64,000 nt of DNA from Aliiglaciecola lipolytica (GCF_018860635.1 NZ_JAHKPT010000030.1:62001-126000); one strand, 5' to 3'. Shown: positions 18,627 to 28,499, counted from the first letter of the stretch. Notes: generated by a model not told the origin, from the letters alone. A program made the numbers and translations.

Positions 18627-18655
18627 ACTCACAATGCGCGAGTTTATTGTTTTAT
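18624..18655 (+). terminator. Candidate terminator after the acetyltransferase gene
   Basis: TAAACTC/GAGTTTA stem (18624-18630 with 18640-18646), beginning at the stop codon and followed by TTGTTTTAT. Short stem but correct layout. Confidence 0.5.
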
Positions 18656-18825
18656 CTGCAATAAGCTGAAAACAAATTAAAAGGTGACAATTATTTTGTA
18701 ACAGTCCATAGTGGATATTGTGTAAAAGCAATGTAATCAATAAGTTATTTATTTTTTAACAAAAACTCGTTGCATAATTTATTGTTTTAAATATTAACCA
18801 ACCTATGACACGGAGAGTTTCAACT

Positions 18826-19695
18826 ATGTTTGTTCAGCTCAGAAAAATTTTATTGATTGTGGTAACTGTAACCGTCACACCACTGTCTATTGCCTTTGAT
18901 TTTAGTGAATGTAGCGAAGATCACTGTGTGAAAACCTTCAAGGAATTTAAAAAGTATTCAAAAAAAGGTCACCCTAGCGCAATGGAGACATTAGGTAATT
19001 TTTATGTCACCGGATACGGTACGGATAAGGATAATTCGCGAGCGCTTCGGATGTACAAGAAGGCAGCTAAATGGAATCAGGCTACCGCACAGTATAAAGC
19101 GGGATTGATGTATATCTCAGGTGCTACGGACGACGACCCTAGCAAGGGAATAAGTTACCTGAAAAAGGCCGCTAAAAATAAAGTGTATGACGCAGCTTAT
19201 GTCCTCGGTGTCGTTTATCTAGAAGGTGAGATAGAGGAAAAAGATTACGATGAAGCAAGAGAATGGCTAGAATTAGCATCTGAACATAATATGTCTAAAG
19301 CGAGTTATTTATTGGGCAAGATGTATGACAGCCAACTATTTGGTGCAGATCAACAAGATAAATCTATTGCTCTTTACAATAAGGCCGCTTATAAAATAGA
19401 AGCCGCTAGAGAACGTCTCATCGAATTAAATCAACCGCTTCCTCCAGGTAACGACAATAGCATAGAGCGTATTGTTGTTAACCCTCAAGACTTACAGGAA
19501 TTCTTTATCGATCAACTGCAAATTCTGCGTAACACTCCAGCACCCAAAGTCGGGACCGGAAGCCGTATATCTGGACAAACTTGTGAAAAAATGATGTCTT
19601 GCGGCACCCTTGGTGGAGAAGATGCACAACGAATGCATACTGAAGTCCAAAGAGCCGTAGGAATGATTATATCCAGCAAATTCAGAATTGAATAA
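18826..19695 (+). CDS. Exported Sel1-repeat (SLR) protein
   Basis: Periplasmic or secreted protein built of Sel1-like repeats, which usually mediate protein-protein contacts. From ATG 18826 it has a signal peptide (FVQLRK, then a hydrophobic stretch to SIAF) and about four to five repeats of roughly 36 residues. Examples are AMETLGNFYVTGYGTDKD and AAYVLGVVYLEGEIEEKD. A non-repetitive tail with two cysteines near CEKMMSCG ends the protein. I preferred 18826 over the in-frame ATG at 18805 because GGAG at 18812-18815 is correctly spaced for 18826 and lies inside the frame of the longer version. It stands alone, between PatZ and the GGDEF/EAL gene. The function is not predictable beyond scaffolding. 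Confidence 0.82.
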   Translation: MFVQLRKILLIVVTVTVTPLSIAFDFSECSEDHCVKTFKEFKKYSKKGHPSAMETLGNFYVTGYGTDKDNSRALRMYKKAAKWNQATAQYKAGLMYISGATDDDPSKGISYLKKAAKNKVYDAAYVLGVVYLEGEIEEKDYDEAREWLELASEHNMSKASYLLGKMYDSQLFGADQQDKSIALYNKAAYKIEAARERLIELNQPLPPGNDNSIERIVVNPQDLQEFFIDQLQILRNTPAPKVGTGSRISGQTCEKMMSCGTLGGEDAQRMHTEVQRAVGMIISSKFRIE

Positions 19696-20150
19696 AATAG
19701 TATAAATTAAGAATTTCATTTGAGTTACTAGTCAAATCGAGGCTATGACTGTAAAAAAGCAATCTTTGTTGATAATGTCATCTCACTTTTGTGGATTTGA
19801 TGACATTATCGCTCCCACCTGCTTTTACTCCGCTAAACTTAATTAAACACCCAAATATATGAAGTGACTAACTCGACAAAAAGGCCCAAAGCATCTTAAA
19901 AACTTTGCTGAAAATAGTTATAAGCATTAATAAACTCCAACAAGTTTCAATCCGCATAATTTCTGTTGCTAGCATTATTCCGATTTTGTAAGAATAGTTT
20001 TAGGTGTTGTTGGTTTTTGAATCAATAATTAACCTCATATTTTACTGAAATGTGCTATAAATAAGTTGAGGTAACGATTGGAACTTTCGAAATACGAACA
20101 GATTCCAAGTGGCTCCAGTTATGGATGTAGATTACAGAGCACAATAAAAA
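19696..20150. other. Intergenic region with a large inverted repeat
   Basis: About 455 bases upstream of the GGDEF/EAL gene. Apart from the inverted repeat at 19771-19810 I see no ORF or RNA gene. No c-di-GMP riboswitch signature is apparent. Confidence 0.55.
19771..19810. repeat. Perfect 12-bp inverted repeat
   Basis: GATAATGTCATC at 19771-19782 and its exact reverse complement GATGACATTATC at 19799-19810, with a 16-base loop. It lies 75 bases after the Sel1 gene. No T-run follows on the plus strand (GCTCCC), so it is a poor intrinsic terminator; on the minus strand an AACAAAGATTG sequence follows. It could be an mRNA-stabilising hairpin or a protein site. Confidence 0.6.
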
Positions 20151-22082
20151 ATGGTTTTAGAAAATAGTAGGGTTAAAAAAGCATTAGCCTTCCTCACAGT
20201 AATAATCTTTCTATTTTCAGTTGTTATGATTTGGAGTTTCTTTAAGCTCGACAAAAGTAGCCACTTCCATCAACTGAACATTCGTCATTTTAAACACACA
20301 CTTGAATTGAATGGGTTAATTTCAGTTCCAAAACGCTTAGCGTCTGCAGGTAGCACGGCTGATATGACTGAGATTCGCTCTGTGATTGTGCGTATTCGTC
20401 AACAACCTTTTGAATGCCTTGAAATGGTTGGAGCTTCCGAACAATTTTTTATGGGCCTAATTGGCACCGATGAAGTCATTGCATTGTGTGAGAAGGATTT
20501 GGAGGTTGCCAACCAAACCCTGCAGGTAATAAGCCAATATGAAAACGGTGAGATTACGTCACAAAACGTGCAAGATCAGTTAGTTTTCGCCCTCAATGAA
20601 TTTCGTAATAATTCAATTCTATTCGAACAGCCTGTTGAAAAAACGGTTGATTTCATCTCCCAAATTACCATTTTACTAATTGTGTTCACATCGATGATAG
20701 TGTTGTTTTTTACACATATAATTTCAAAGGCCGTAACTGCTGTTCTGAATAAAAGAGAAGAGGCAATGAAGGCCCTTGCAAAAAGCGAAGAACGCATAAA
20801 ACAGCTAGCCTATAACGACTCTTTAACTGGTTTGCCCAATAGAAACTTATTAGAACACACGATTAACGCCGCCGTTGCTAAAGCACATAGAAATAAAGCT
20901 CAATTCGCTGTGATGTTTATCGATTTGGATCGTTTTAAAGATATTAATGATACCCTTGGGCACTCAGTGGGCGACAAATTGCTAGTTGAAATGGCCGAAC
21001 GCATAGCGCATACCGTTCGCGAATGTGATTCAGTGTTGCGTTTTGGTGGTGATGAATTTGTTGCCGTAACGGATTGCTTCGAATTAGTTGAGACAATTGA
21101 TAATATAGCCCACAGAATCATAGAAGCCGTTCGCCAACCAATCAAATTAGCCAACATGGAATCTTTTATTACCGCCAGTATTGGGATTGCCTGTTACCCT
21201 CAAAATGGTGAAGATACCAACTCACTTTTAAAGCATGCTGATGCCGCCATGTATCAGGCGAAAAATGCAGGAAAGAACCAATTTCAATCTTACGATATGC
21301 AATCTGGAAGTAAATTAAATCGCAGATTAACCTTGGCGGCGCAACTTCATCAAGCTATTAACAATGAGGAACTAAGCCTTGTTTATCAACCTATAGTGGC
21401 TCTTGCTGATAATCGTACTGTAGGAAGTGAGACGCTGTTGCGTTGGACTAATGCAGAAAATGGAGCTGTTGGACCAGACGAATTTATTCCAATTGCTGAA
21501 AATGCGGGGCTAATTATTGATATCGGAAGTTGGGTGATGGAACAGGCTTGTCAGCAATGTAAAATTTGGCAAGACGCAGGCGCTACTGAGCATGCCATGG
21601 CAATTAACGTTTCGACTCTTCAATTGAAAGATAAACGTTTTAGTCAGCGCCTGTCTGATACGTTAAGTCGGCTAAATTTAGCTGCCGATTCTATCCATAT
21701 TGAAATCACTGAAAACAGTGCAATCACAGAAGATAAAGTTAGTGTTCAGACGTTATATGAATTATCTGAATTAGGAGCCAAATTGTTACTGGACGACTTT
21801 GGCACAGGTTACTCATGTTTAAGTTATTTAAAAAACTTGCCGTTTGATGTATTAAAAATAGATAAAAGTTTTATGCCTGCAAATAACACTATTGCATCAA
21901 CAATCATCGCTATGGGTCACGAATTGAATATGGAAATTATTGCTGAAGGTATAGAAACATATCAATGCTATCAATTTTTGCGTAACTTGAAATGCCAGTA
22001 TGGTCAGGGGTACTTTTTCCAAAAGCCAGTTCCGGTAAATCAGTTCGATATTTTTAAAAATTTCACCGCTCAAGCAGTGTGA
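20151..22082 (+). CDS. Membrane-bound GGDEF/EAL c-di-GMP turnover protein
   Basis: Dual-domain signalling protein (643 residues). Membrane helices at about 10-32 and 166-187 enclose a periplasmic sensor of about 130 residues without a recognised family. The GGDEF domain has DRFKDINDTLGH and the intact active site RFGGDEF near residue 298. The EAL domain has ETLLRW at about 426 in place of EAL (the glutamate is kept), then LDDFGTGYS, KIDKSF and AEGIET. Both synthesis and hydrolysis of c-di-GMP look possible. Monocistronic, with its own long upstream region, and its weak RBS suggests low expression. Which activity dominates cannot be told. Confidence 0.92.
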   Translation: MVLENSRVKKALAFLTVIIFLFSVVMIWSFFKLDKSSHFHQLNIRHFKHTLELNGLISVPKRLASAGSTADMTEIRSVIVRIRQQPFECLEMVGASEQFFMGLIGTDEVIALCEKDLEVANQTLQVISQYENGEITSQNVQDQLVFALNEFRNNSILFEQPVEKTVDFISQITILLIVFTSMIVLFFTHIISKAVTAVLNKREEAMKALAKSEERIKQLAYNDSLTGLPNRNLLEHTINAAVAKAHRNKAQFAVMFIDLDRFKDINDTLGHSVGDKLLVEMAERIAHTVRECDSVLRFGGDEFVAVTDCFELVETIDNIAHRIIEAVRQPIKLANMESFITASIGIACYPQNGEDTNSLLKHADAAMYQAKNAGKNQFQSYDMQSGSKLNRRLTLAAQLHQAINNEELSLVYQPIVALADNRTVGSETLLRWTNAENGAVGPDEFIPIAENAGLIIDIGSWVMEQACQQCKIWQDAGATEHAMAINVSTLQLKDKRFSQRLSDTLSRLNLAADSIHIEITENSAITEDKVSVQTLYELSELGAKLLLDDFGTGYSCLSYLKNLPFDVLKIDKSFMPANNTIASTIIAMGHELNMEIIAEGIETYQCYQFLRNLKCQYGQGYFFQKPVPVNQFDIFKNFTAQAV

Positions 22083-22186
22083 CACACAATATTCCGGATT
22101 TTCTACTTTAAAATGACCTTTGACTAGAGTTGGCTAATCAGCATAGGTGTATTGATTGTGTCTGTTTCCTCAACGTTATTTTGGAC

Positions 22187-22212
22187 ATAAAAAAGCCCAC
22201 TAGTAAGTGAGC
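22187..22212 (-). terminator. Intrinsic terminator of prpE
   Basis: On the minus strand: GCTCACT, loop TACT, AGTGGGC, then TTTTTTA. The stem has one G-T pair. It lies about 95 bases after the prpE stop. Confidence 0.75.
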
Positions 22213-22305
22213 AAGGGTGCGTTGGGAATTACACCAAAAATATAACGTACTGCGGATTTTCACATTTTGTGGTTTGTCCGCAGTGAAGTTTGAGATTTTT
22301 TTGTA

Positions 22306-24210
22306 CTAAGACGCCTGTTCAATAGTAATTAAGCCTTGTTTGTCCATAATCGAAGCGATTTCTGTGACACTTTCTGGATCATCAATAGTAGAAGGGATGT
22401 TATAAGATTCCCCTGCAGATATCTGGCGTAATAATTTACGCAGAATTTTACCTGAACGTGTTTTAGGTAAGCGTTGTACAACAATAGCACGGCTGAAACA
22501 GGCTATAGGCCCTATCTCATGTCTAACATTTGCAATCAACTCTGCTTGCAGCTTAGCTTCATCGATATCGACACCGTCTTTGAGAAGCACCATACCGATA
22601 GGCACTTGACCTTTTAAACTATCGTGAACACCAATCACACTGCACTCGGCAACTGCCGGGTGGGCGGCTAAAATTTCCTCCATTTCTCCGGTAGAAAGTC
22701 GGTGACCAGCAACATTGATGACATCATCTGTTCGACCCATGATGAAAACGTACCCATCTTCATCTTTGTATCCACCATCACCAGAGCAATAATATCCTGG
22801 ATTTTGCGTAAGGTAACCGGCGACGAAGCGATCCTGATTGCCCCATATCGTTGGTAAACAACCTGGTGGCATTGGCAATTTAATAGCGATTGAACCTTGT
22901 TTGCAAGGAGGCATTTGATTGCCCTCATCATCTAAAATCTGCACGTCGAAACCTGGTACTGGTAAGGTTGCAGAGCCGGGTTTTGCTGGCTTGCTTTCAA
23001 TTCCCAGCATGTTTGCACAAATCGCCCAGCCCGTTTCTGTTTGCCACCAATGGTCAATAACTGGCTTACCGGTTTTTTCGCAAGTCCATTGATAAGTCGG
23101 GGGATCGAGTCTTTCTCCGGCCATAAAAATAGTTTGAAGATTTTGCAACGGAAAATCGGCTAATAATGTTGCTTCTGGATCTTCTTTACGAATAGCTCGA
23201 AACGCCGTTGGTGCGGCAAATAAGGTTTTCACATTATATTCTTGTGCGACGCGCCAAAAAGCGCTGGCATCTGGTGTTCTGATTGGTTTGCCTTCGTAGA
23301 CAATAGTCGTGCAACCTTTTAAAAGCGGTCCATAGACAATATACGAATGACCTACTACCCAACCTACATCAGATGCAGCCCAAAAAACCTCGCCTTGCTT
23401 CATGTTATAAACCGCATCCATTGAGTAATGCAAAGCCACAGCATGTCCGCCATTATCTCGAACTACGCCTTTGGGTTTGCCGGTGGTACCGGAAGTGTAC
23501 AGAATATACAATGGATCTGTGCCTTTCACCGGCACACATGAGGCTGGTGTCGCTGCTGAGGTGGCAGTGTGCCAATCTAGGTCACGACCCGCTATCAGTT
23601 CTGCTTTTGACTGTTCTCGTTGTAGCACGATACAGTGCTCAACTTTATGTTTCGCTTGTCGAATAGCTTCGTCAACATAAGGTTTATATTCGATAATTTT
23701 TGATACTTCGATTCCGCACGAAGCCGTTACCAACACTTTAGGCTCAGCATCGTCAATCCGCATTGCTAACTCGTGAGGGGCAAAACCACCAAACACGACT
23801 GAATGAATTGCTCCTAAGCGAGCCACTGCTAACATTGCAATAACGGCCTCAGCAACCATTGGCATATATATAACCACACGATCGCCTTTTCCTACGCCTT
23901 GTTCGGCTAAAACCCCAGCAAATAGCGCAACTTCGTCTCTAAGTTGACGATAGGTGTAACTGCTTTTTGAATTTGTGACGGGGGAATCGTAGAAGATCGC
24001 AATTTGCTCGCCTAGCCCTTGCTCTGCGTGGTAATCCACTGCCATATAACAGGTATTCATTACGCCATCTTCAAACCAGCGATGAACCCCGTTGTTATCC
24101 TTGCTCAATATGTTTTTGGGCTGGTTGTACCAAGGTAACTTCGATGCTTTTTCCATCCAGAATTTTTCTGGTTGAGTAATAGATAGGTCGTATTCACTTT
24201 TATAAGACAT
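22306..24210 (-). CDS. prpE: Propionyl-CoA synthetase
   Basis: AMP-forming acyl-CoA synthetase (634 residues) that activates propionate, and probably acetate, to the CoA ester. The ANL core motif is YTSGTTGKPKGVVRDNGGHA, whose RDNGGHA continuation is typical of PrpE rather than Acs. WWQTETGW and YCSGDGGYKDEDGYVFIMGRTDD follow. The catalytic lysine is in LPKTRSGKILRK near the C-terminus, the sequence that PatZ-type enzymes acetylate and deacetylases restore. No prp cluster (prpB/C/D) is adjacent; the gene stands alone and ends in an intrinsic terminator. Acetyl-CoA synthetase is the main alternative call. Confidence 0.9.
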   Translation of the reverse strand: MSYKSEYDLSITQPEKFWMEKASKLPWYNQPKNILSKDNNGVHRWFEDGVMNTCYMAVDYHAEQGLGEQIAIFYDSPVTNSKSSYTYRQLRDEVALFAGVLAEQGVGKGDRVVIYMPMVAEAVIAMLAVARLGAIHSVVFGGFAPHELAMRIDDAEPKVLVTASCGIEVSKIIEYKPYVDEAIRQAKHKVEHCIVLQREQSKAELIAGRDLDWHTATSAATPASCVPVKGTDPLYILYTSGTTGKPKGVVRDNGGHAVALHYSMDAVYNMKQGEVFWAASDVGWVVGHSYIVYGPLLKGCTTIVYEGKPIRTPDASAFWRVAQEYNVKTLFAAPTAFRAIRKEDPEATLLADFPLQNLQTIFMAGERLDPPTYQWTCEKTGKPVIDHWWQTETGWAICANMLGIESKPAKPGSATLPVPGFDVQILDDEGNQMPPCKQGSIAIKLPMPPGCLPTIWGNQDRFVAGYLTQNPGYYCSGDGGYKDEDGYVFIMGRTDDVINVAGHRLSTGEMEEILAAHPAVAECSVIGVHDSLKGQVPIGMVLLKDGVDIDEAKLQAELIANVRHEIGPIACFSRAIVVQRLPKTRSGKILRKLLRQISAGESYNIPSTIDDPESVTEIASIMDKQGLITIEQAS

Positions 24211-24698
24211 TTTGTTTCTCGCATTTGTAAGTTAACTCGTATCTTCTTTTCTACTTCTCTTGAAATTTGATTTGTAAGTCATCTTGAAAGTTTTCAGTTG
24301 TTAGATCATACAAGGGCAGGGAATTAAAGTAGATAAGACCTTGGGCGTATATAAGTCGTAATTTTACTGCGACGTTTTGATTATTAGGCTAACCGAGGGG
24401 GATTCGAGCTGAAAGTACGCCCGCCCTTAGATTGTTGACTTTAAGCTTTTGCTGTGGCGCGTTCCTATGATTAGACTCAAGTCATTTTCGCGACTGAAAA
24501 ATAAATAGCTAAGATGATTTTATGCTGGCGCTTATAGGTTTTGTAGTCACAAGTAGTCGTGTAACGTCTAATTTTTTGAAGTTTGTGTTGAAAGTTTACG
24601 GTTTATATTACGGGTTGTGCTTTGGTGAGCAAGGGACACACAATAACCCAGTCTTTTATACAATATTTTCCATAGGAATTAGGTATAATGCATTGCTT
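24211..24698. other. Divergent intergenic region between prpE and yigZ
   Basis: About 490 bases. The reading frame of yigZ stays open through part of it, from an ATG at 24522, but the stretch has no RBS and no family match. TATAAT at about 24684-24689 sits too near the yigZ start to be a normal promoter unless transcripts are almost leaderless. No RNA gene seen. Confidence 0.5.
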
Positions 24699-25295
24699 AT
24701 GTCCTATCCTATTCCAGCAAAAATCACCGAACAGACCTATGAGGTCAAAAAGAGCAAGTTTATCGCCTGTGCTAGTTTCGCAAACAGTCGAGAGCAGGCT
24801 ATGGAGCAACTTGCGTTAATAAAATTGCAATATCCCGATGCCCGCCATCATTGCTGGGCATACTTATTAGGTAACCCTGATTCACCTGCTAGTGTTGCTA
24901 TGTCTGATGACGGGGAACCCAGTGGAACGGCTGGAAAGCCGATTTTAAATGTACTCCAGCATAAAGGTATCGGCGATATTATGCTGGTTGTTACTCGTTA
25001 CTTTGGTGGCATAAAACTAGGTGCTGGCGGGTTGGTAAGGGCTTACTCTAATTCTGCCCAACAAGTAATCGAAGCATTGCCCATTCAAGAGCAAATAGTG
25101 TTATTGCCTTTGCATCTGCTAAGCGACTTTAAACATGAACAATTTATACGGCACCTTACAAACCAGCATCATGGTGTAATCGATGAATGTGAATATGCGG
25201 AAATGGTGCGAATTCAGGTTTCCCTTCCTGATGCTCAAATACCTGCTTTTATTGCAAGTTGCCACAACGTAGGAATTCAAGTTATTCAATCATAA
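24699..25295 (+). CDS. yigZ: YigZ / IMPACT family protein
   Basis: Small cytosolic protein of 198 residues from ATG 24699, the normal size of bacterial YigZ. Family signatures are KKSKFIACA near the N-terminus, DARHHCWAYLLG and DDGEPSGTAGKPIL. VTRYFGGIKLGAGGLVRAYS then marks the core of the UPF0029/IMPACT domain. A ferredoxin-like C-terminal domain follows. The role in bacteria is not established; the eukaryotic relative modulates GCN2. The frame is open 59 codons upstream, but that extension is hydrophobic and unlike the family, so I use the internal start, which has AGGA about 22 bases before it. It stands alone. Confidence 0.9.
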   Translation: MSYPIPAKITEQTYEVKKSKFIACASFANSREQAMEQLALIKLQYPDARHHCWAYLLGNPDSPASVAMSDDGEPSGTAGKPILNVLQHKGIGDIMLVVTRYFGGIKLGAGGLVRAYSNSAQQVIEALPIQEQIVLLPLHLLSDFKHEQFIRHLTNQHHGVIDECEYAEMVRIQVSLPDAQIPAFIASCHNVGIQVIQS

Positions 25296-25601
25296 GAAAA
25301 AGTTATCCCAATGTATTTATAAATGTGTTTCAAATAGAAAACCAAAATCGAATTATTTAGTGAATATTTTAACTGCTTAATATGTATAAATAGCCTGTCC
25401 AATATAATTCCTCGTCGCCCTATATCCCTTGCTATCACTGCCCTTAGATGTAATTTGTCGTAATAATTGTGTTGTTCATCTCATGAATTTATTAAGAGTA
25501 ACTTATCAATTTGATATTCTATATAAACAATATGAATAACTATTTCACAACATATACGGGCATAGTATCTACATTAAATCATTTAAATTAGGAGAGGGTA
25601 T
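25296..25601. other. Upstream region of the transhydrogenase operon
   Basis: About 300 AT-rich bases holding the pnt promoter. AGGAGAGGG just before 25602 is a strong ribosome-binding site. No other element recognised. Confidence 0.55.
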
Positions 25602-26765
25602 ATGCCTGTTATTGCTTTTCCAGCTGAGTGTAAGCCTGGTGAGAAGCGTTGCTCAGTAATGCCAATCAACGTAAAAGCTTATACGCTATTAGGTGCTGAT
25701 GTCTGTGTCCAGTCGGGTATAGGTGAGGCGATTCACATTCAGGATAGTGATTATCAAGACGCTGGTGCAGAAGTTATCACTGACCGAGATGAATTGTTAA
25801 AAAAAGCAGATATTGTACTTAGCCTACATAAACTTACAGCAGATGAGATTAGTTTGTTAAAACCAGAAGCGCTCATTGTTAGCTATTTGGACCCTTTCAA
25901 TGAACAGAGTTTTGTAGATAAGTTATGTTCAGCCAATATTACTAGCATCAGTATGGAAATGATCCCCAGAATCAGTCGCTGCCAAAAAATGGATGCGTTG
26001 AGCTCTCAGGCGAGTTTAGCTGGGTATGTCATGATAATGCAGGCAGTTAATACACTCGACACAGTATTACCTATGATGATGACTCCGGCTGGTACTTTGA
26101 AGCCAGCCAAAGTGTTTGTGATTGGTGCTGGAGTGGCGGGTTTGCAAGCAATCGCCACTGCGAAGCGTCTAGGCGCTAGTGTGACCGCATTTGATACTCG
26201 CTCAGTTGTAGCTGAACAGGTTCAATCGTTGGGCGCTAAATTCCTTGATATAGATCTGGGGCAAACTGGCGAAACCGGTCAAGGGTACGCGCAAGCATTA
26301 ACCCCTGAACAGATGCAAATTCAACAACGTGAACAAGCTAAATGCATAGCCGATTCAGATATCGTTATCACTACTGCACAATTGTTCGGTCGTAAACCTC
26401 CACAATTAATCGATGACGCTACTATAGCAATGATGAAACCCGGTAGCGTCATTGTTGACATGGCTGCGGAAACCGGTGGCAATGTCGCAGGATCAGTGGC
26501 TGGAGAAGTAGTTGTTAGACATGGGGTAAGTTTGGTTGGAACTGGCAATTGGGCTAATGGAGTGGCTAAGCATGCCACGCAAATGTATGCCAGCAACTTA
26601 TATAATTTAATCAGTGAGTTTTGGTCAAAAGAAAACAACCGATTTGAATTGGATGTTGAAGATGAAGTCCAGTCTGGTTGCATCATTACCCACCATGGGA
26701 ATGTTGTAAATAAGATGATTCAATCGTTCTACGAACAAGCTAGCAACCAGCAGGAGAAAGCATAG
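25602..26765 (+). CDS. pntAA: NAD(P) transhydrogenase subunit alpha part 1 (dI, NAD-binding)
   Basis: Soluble NAD(H)-binding dI component of the proton-translocating transhydrogenase (387 residues). Recognisable are the alanine dehydrogenase-like start AFPAECKPGEKRCSVMP, the Rossmann motif VIGAGVAGLQAIATAKRLGA (about 171-190) and the end with GCIITHHGNVVNK. The long E. coli PntA is here split in two genes: this one lacks the membrane part, which is encoded next with a one-base overlap. With pntAB and pntB it forms the complex that uses proton motive force to reduce NADP with NADH, supplying NADPH for biosynthesis. Very strong RBS. Confidence 0.95.
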   Translation: MPVIAFPAECKPGEKRCSVMPINVKAYTLLGADVCVQSGIGEAIHIQDSDYQDAGAEVITDRDELLKKADIVLSLHKLTADEISLLKPEALIVSYLDPFNEQSFVDKLCSANITSISMEMIPRISRCQKMDALSSQASLAGYVMIMQAVNTLDTVLPMMMTPAGTLKPAKVFVIGAGVAGLQAIATAKRLGASVTAFDTRSVVAEQVQSLGAKFLDIDLGQTGETGQGYAQALTPEQMQIQQREQAKCIADSDIVITTAQLFGRKPPQLIDDATIAMMKPGSVIVDMAAETGGNVAGSVAGEVVVRHGVSLVGTGNWANGVAKHATQMYASNLYNLISEFWSKENNRFELDVEDEVQSGCIITHHGNVVNKMIQSFYEQASNQQEKA

Positions 26766-27046
26766 TGGAAGCCATATATTTATTATTTATTTTATTGTTG
26801 TCGATTTTTGTTGGTTTCGAATTAATTCAAAAAGTTCCGGCTACTTTGCATACACCTTTGATGTCTGGTGCTAATGCTATTTCAGGGATTACTTTAGTCG
26901 GCGCACTGGCCTTGGCTGGAGATGACAGTTTAGGTCAGTACGCTGAATTTTTAGGGGCGTTCGCGGTTTTTCTAGCCACGATTAACGTGGTCGGTGGTTA
27001 TTTAGTTACCGATCGCATGCTTGCCATGTTCAAGAAAAAAAATTGA
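26765..27046 (+). CDS. pntAB: NAD(P) transhydrogenase subunit alpha part 2 (membrane)
   Basis: Small membrane component (93 residues) with three or four hydrophobic segments and family motifs VPATLHTPLMSGANAISGI and NVVGGYLVTDRMLAMF. Corresponds to the C-terminal membrane part of E. coli PntA. Starts at GTG 26765, whose first base is the last base of the preceding stop, so translation is coupled. The split arrangement resembles that known from Rhodospirillum rubrum. It forms part of the proton channel with PntB. Confidence 0.95.
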   Translation: MEAIYLLFILLLSIFVGFELIQKVPATLHTPLMSGANAISGITLVGALALAGDDSLGQYAEFLGAFAVFLATINVVGGYLVTDRMLAMFKKKN

Positions 27047-27075
27047 TCCCAACTGAAGATTAAGAGGACTTTAAA

Positions 27076-28470
27076 ATGATAGAAACTACTTCGACTTCAG
27101 CGTTGGTAATTAATCTTACTTATGTACTGGCAGCCGCGTTATTTATTTTTGGATTAAAACTTTTAGGTCATCCATCATCTGCACGAAAAGGTAACTTACT
27201 CTCAGCGGTAGGGATGCTTTTAGCCATTGTTGTCACCTTGTTTGACAAGAATATAGTCAGTTTTGAATGGATCGCTATTGCGATTGTTGCCGGCAGTATT
27301 GTTGGCTTCTTTGCCGCAAGATTAGTCGCGATGACGTCGATGCCAGAACTGGTTTCATTGTTAAATGGCATCGGAGGACTTGCGAGTGTGTTTGTGGCGT
27401 GGTCAACAGTGGAATCAAATGGCCAACTTTCTGGCTTCGTGATGTTGGTTACTTTTCTTGCGTTATTAATTGGTGCAGTAACCTTTTCCGGAAGTTTGGT
27501 GGCTTGGGCAAAACTAAGTGAGCGGATCACAGGCAGAGCGGTAACCTTTAAAGGACAGGTGATTTTCAATTTACTGTTAGTCACAGCCATTTTATTTAGC
27601 GGGTATTTATTTATTGCGCAGCCAGAGTTTTCACCTGGTTTTACCTTGGTGTTGTATAGTGTGATGGGCTTAGCTCTGCTGTTCGGTATTATGCTAGTTC
27701 TGCCTATTGGTGGAGCAGATATGCCGGTGGTTATCTCGCTGTTAAACAGTTATTCGGGTTTAGCGGCCTGTGCTGCAGGATTCGCACTGCAGAATAATAT
27801 TCTCATTGTAGCCGGATCCTTAGTTGGGGCCAGTGGCATAATTCTGACCAGTATTATGTGTAAAGCGATGAACCGTTCATTATCAAACGTCCTATTCAGT
27901 GGTTTTATGCCGGTTGTAGAGTCAACTATGGTAATTGAAGGCGAAGTAAAACCTTTATCTGCAGATGACGCTTATTACGTTTTAGAAGCAGCGCAGTCAG
28001 TGGTTGTTATTCCTGGTTACGGTATGGCTGTGGCTCAGGCTCAACATGCGATGAAAGAATTACAGGTGTTACTGGAAGAAAATGGAGCGGAAGTGGCTTA
28101 TGCCATTCACCCTGTTGCCGGCCGTATGCCTGGACACATGAACGTACTTTTGGCTGAAGCTGACGTTTCTTATGAGCAATTATTCGAAATGGATGAAATC
28201 AACAAACGTATCGAAAATTTTGATGTGGCAATGGTAATAGGCGCAAATGATGTGGTTAACCCCGCGGCTCGCGAAATGAAGGGCAGCCCTATTTATGGTA
28301 TGCCTGTTATTAACGCTGATTTGGCTAAAAACGTCTTTGTACTGAAACGAGGTATGGCATCTGGTTTTGCTGGAGTTGATAACCCGTTGTTCTTTAAACC
28401 AAATTGCCGCATGGTATTTGGTGATGCTAAAGAAACCTTAGGTGCCATCATAAGGCAGTTCGCTGATTAA
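27076..28470 (+). CDS. pntB: NAD(P) transhydrogenase subunit beta
   Basis: Membrane dII plus soluble NADP-binding dIII component (464 residues, as usual). The first 260 residues hold about eight helices. The dIII domain has VIPGYGMAVAQAQHAMKEL (NADP-binding fold), HPVAGRMPGHMNVLLAEA and GANDVVNPAA; the KRGMASGFAGVDNPLFF lid is near the end. Third gene of the operon, 29 bases after pntAB, with RBS AGAGGA. Followed by a hairpin with 9-bp arms. Confidence 0.95.
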   Translation: MIETTSTSALVINLTYVLAAALFIFGLKLLGHPSSARKGNLLSAVGMLLAIVVTLFDKNIVSFEWIAIAIVAGSIVGFFAARLVAMTSMPELVSLLNGIGGLASVFVAWSTVESNGQLSGFVMLVTFLALLIGAVTFSGSLVAWAKLSERITGRAVTFKGQVIFNLLLVTAILFSGYLFIAQPEFSPGFTLVLYSVMGLALLFGIMLVLPIGGADMPVVISLLNSYSGLAACAAGFALQNNILIVAGSLVGASGIILTSIMCKAMNRSLSNVLFSGFMPVVESTMVIEGEVKPLSADDAYYVLEAAQSVVVIPGYGMAVAQAQHAMKELQVLLEENGAEVAYAIHPVAGRMPGHMNVLLAEADVSYEQLFEMDEINKRIENFDVAMVIGANDVVNPAAREMKGSPIYGMPVINADLAKNVFVLKRGMASGFAGVDNPLFFKPNCRMVFGDAKETLGAIIRQFAD

Positions 28471-28499
28471 TTTCAGCCTCGATTTGATGTAATACCACT

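Noticed and set aside
18805-18825. Longer start for the Sel1 protein
   Set aside because: The only good RBS lies inside this segment and serves ATG 18826.
19696-20150. c-di-GMP riboswitch before the GGDEF/EAL gene
   Set aside because: I looked for the GEMM-type conserved blocks and did not see them; only the large inverted repeat is present.
24395-24420. tRNA-like GGATTCGAGC sequence
   Set aside because: Only the T-loop-like string is present; no acceptor stem, D-arm or anticodon arm can be drawn around it.
24522-24698. N-terminal extension of yigZ
   Set aside because: In frame and open, but it adds 59 hydrophobic residues unknown in the family, with no RBS; the internal ATG at 24699 gives the normal length.
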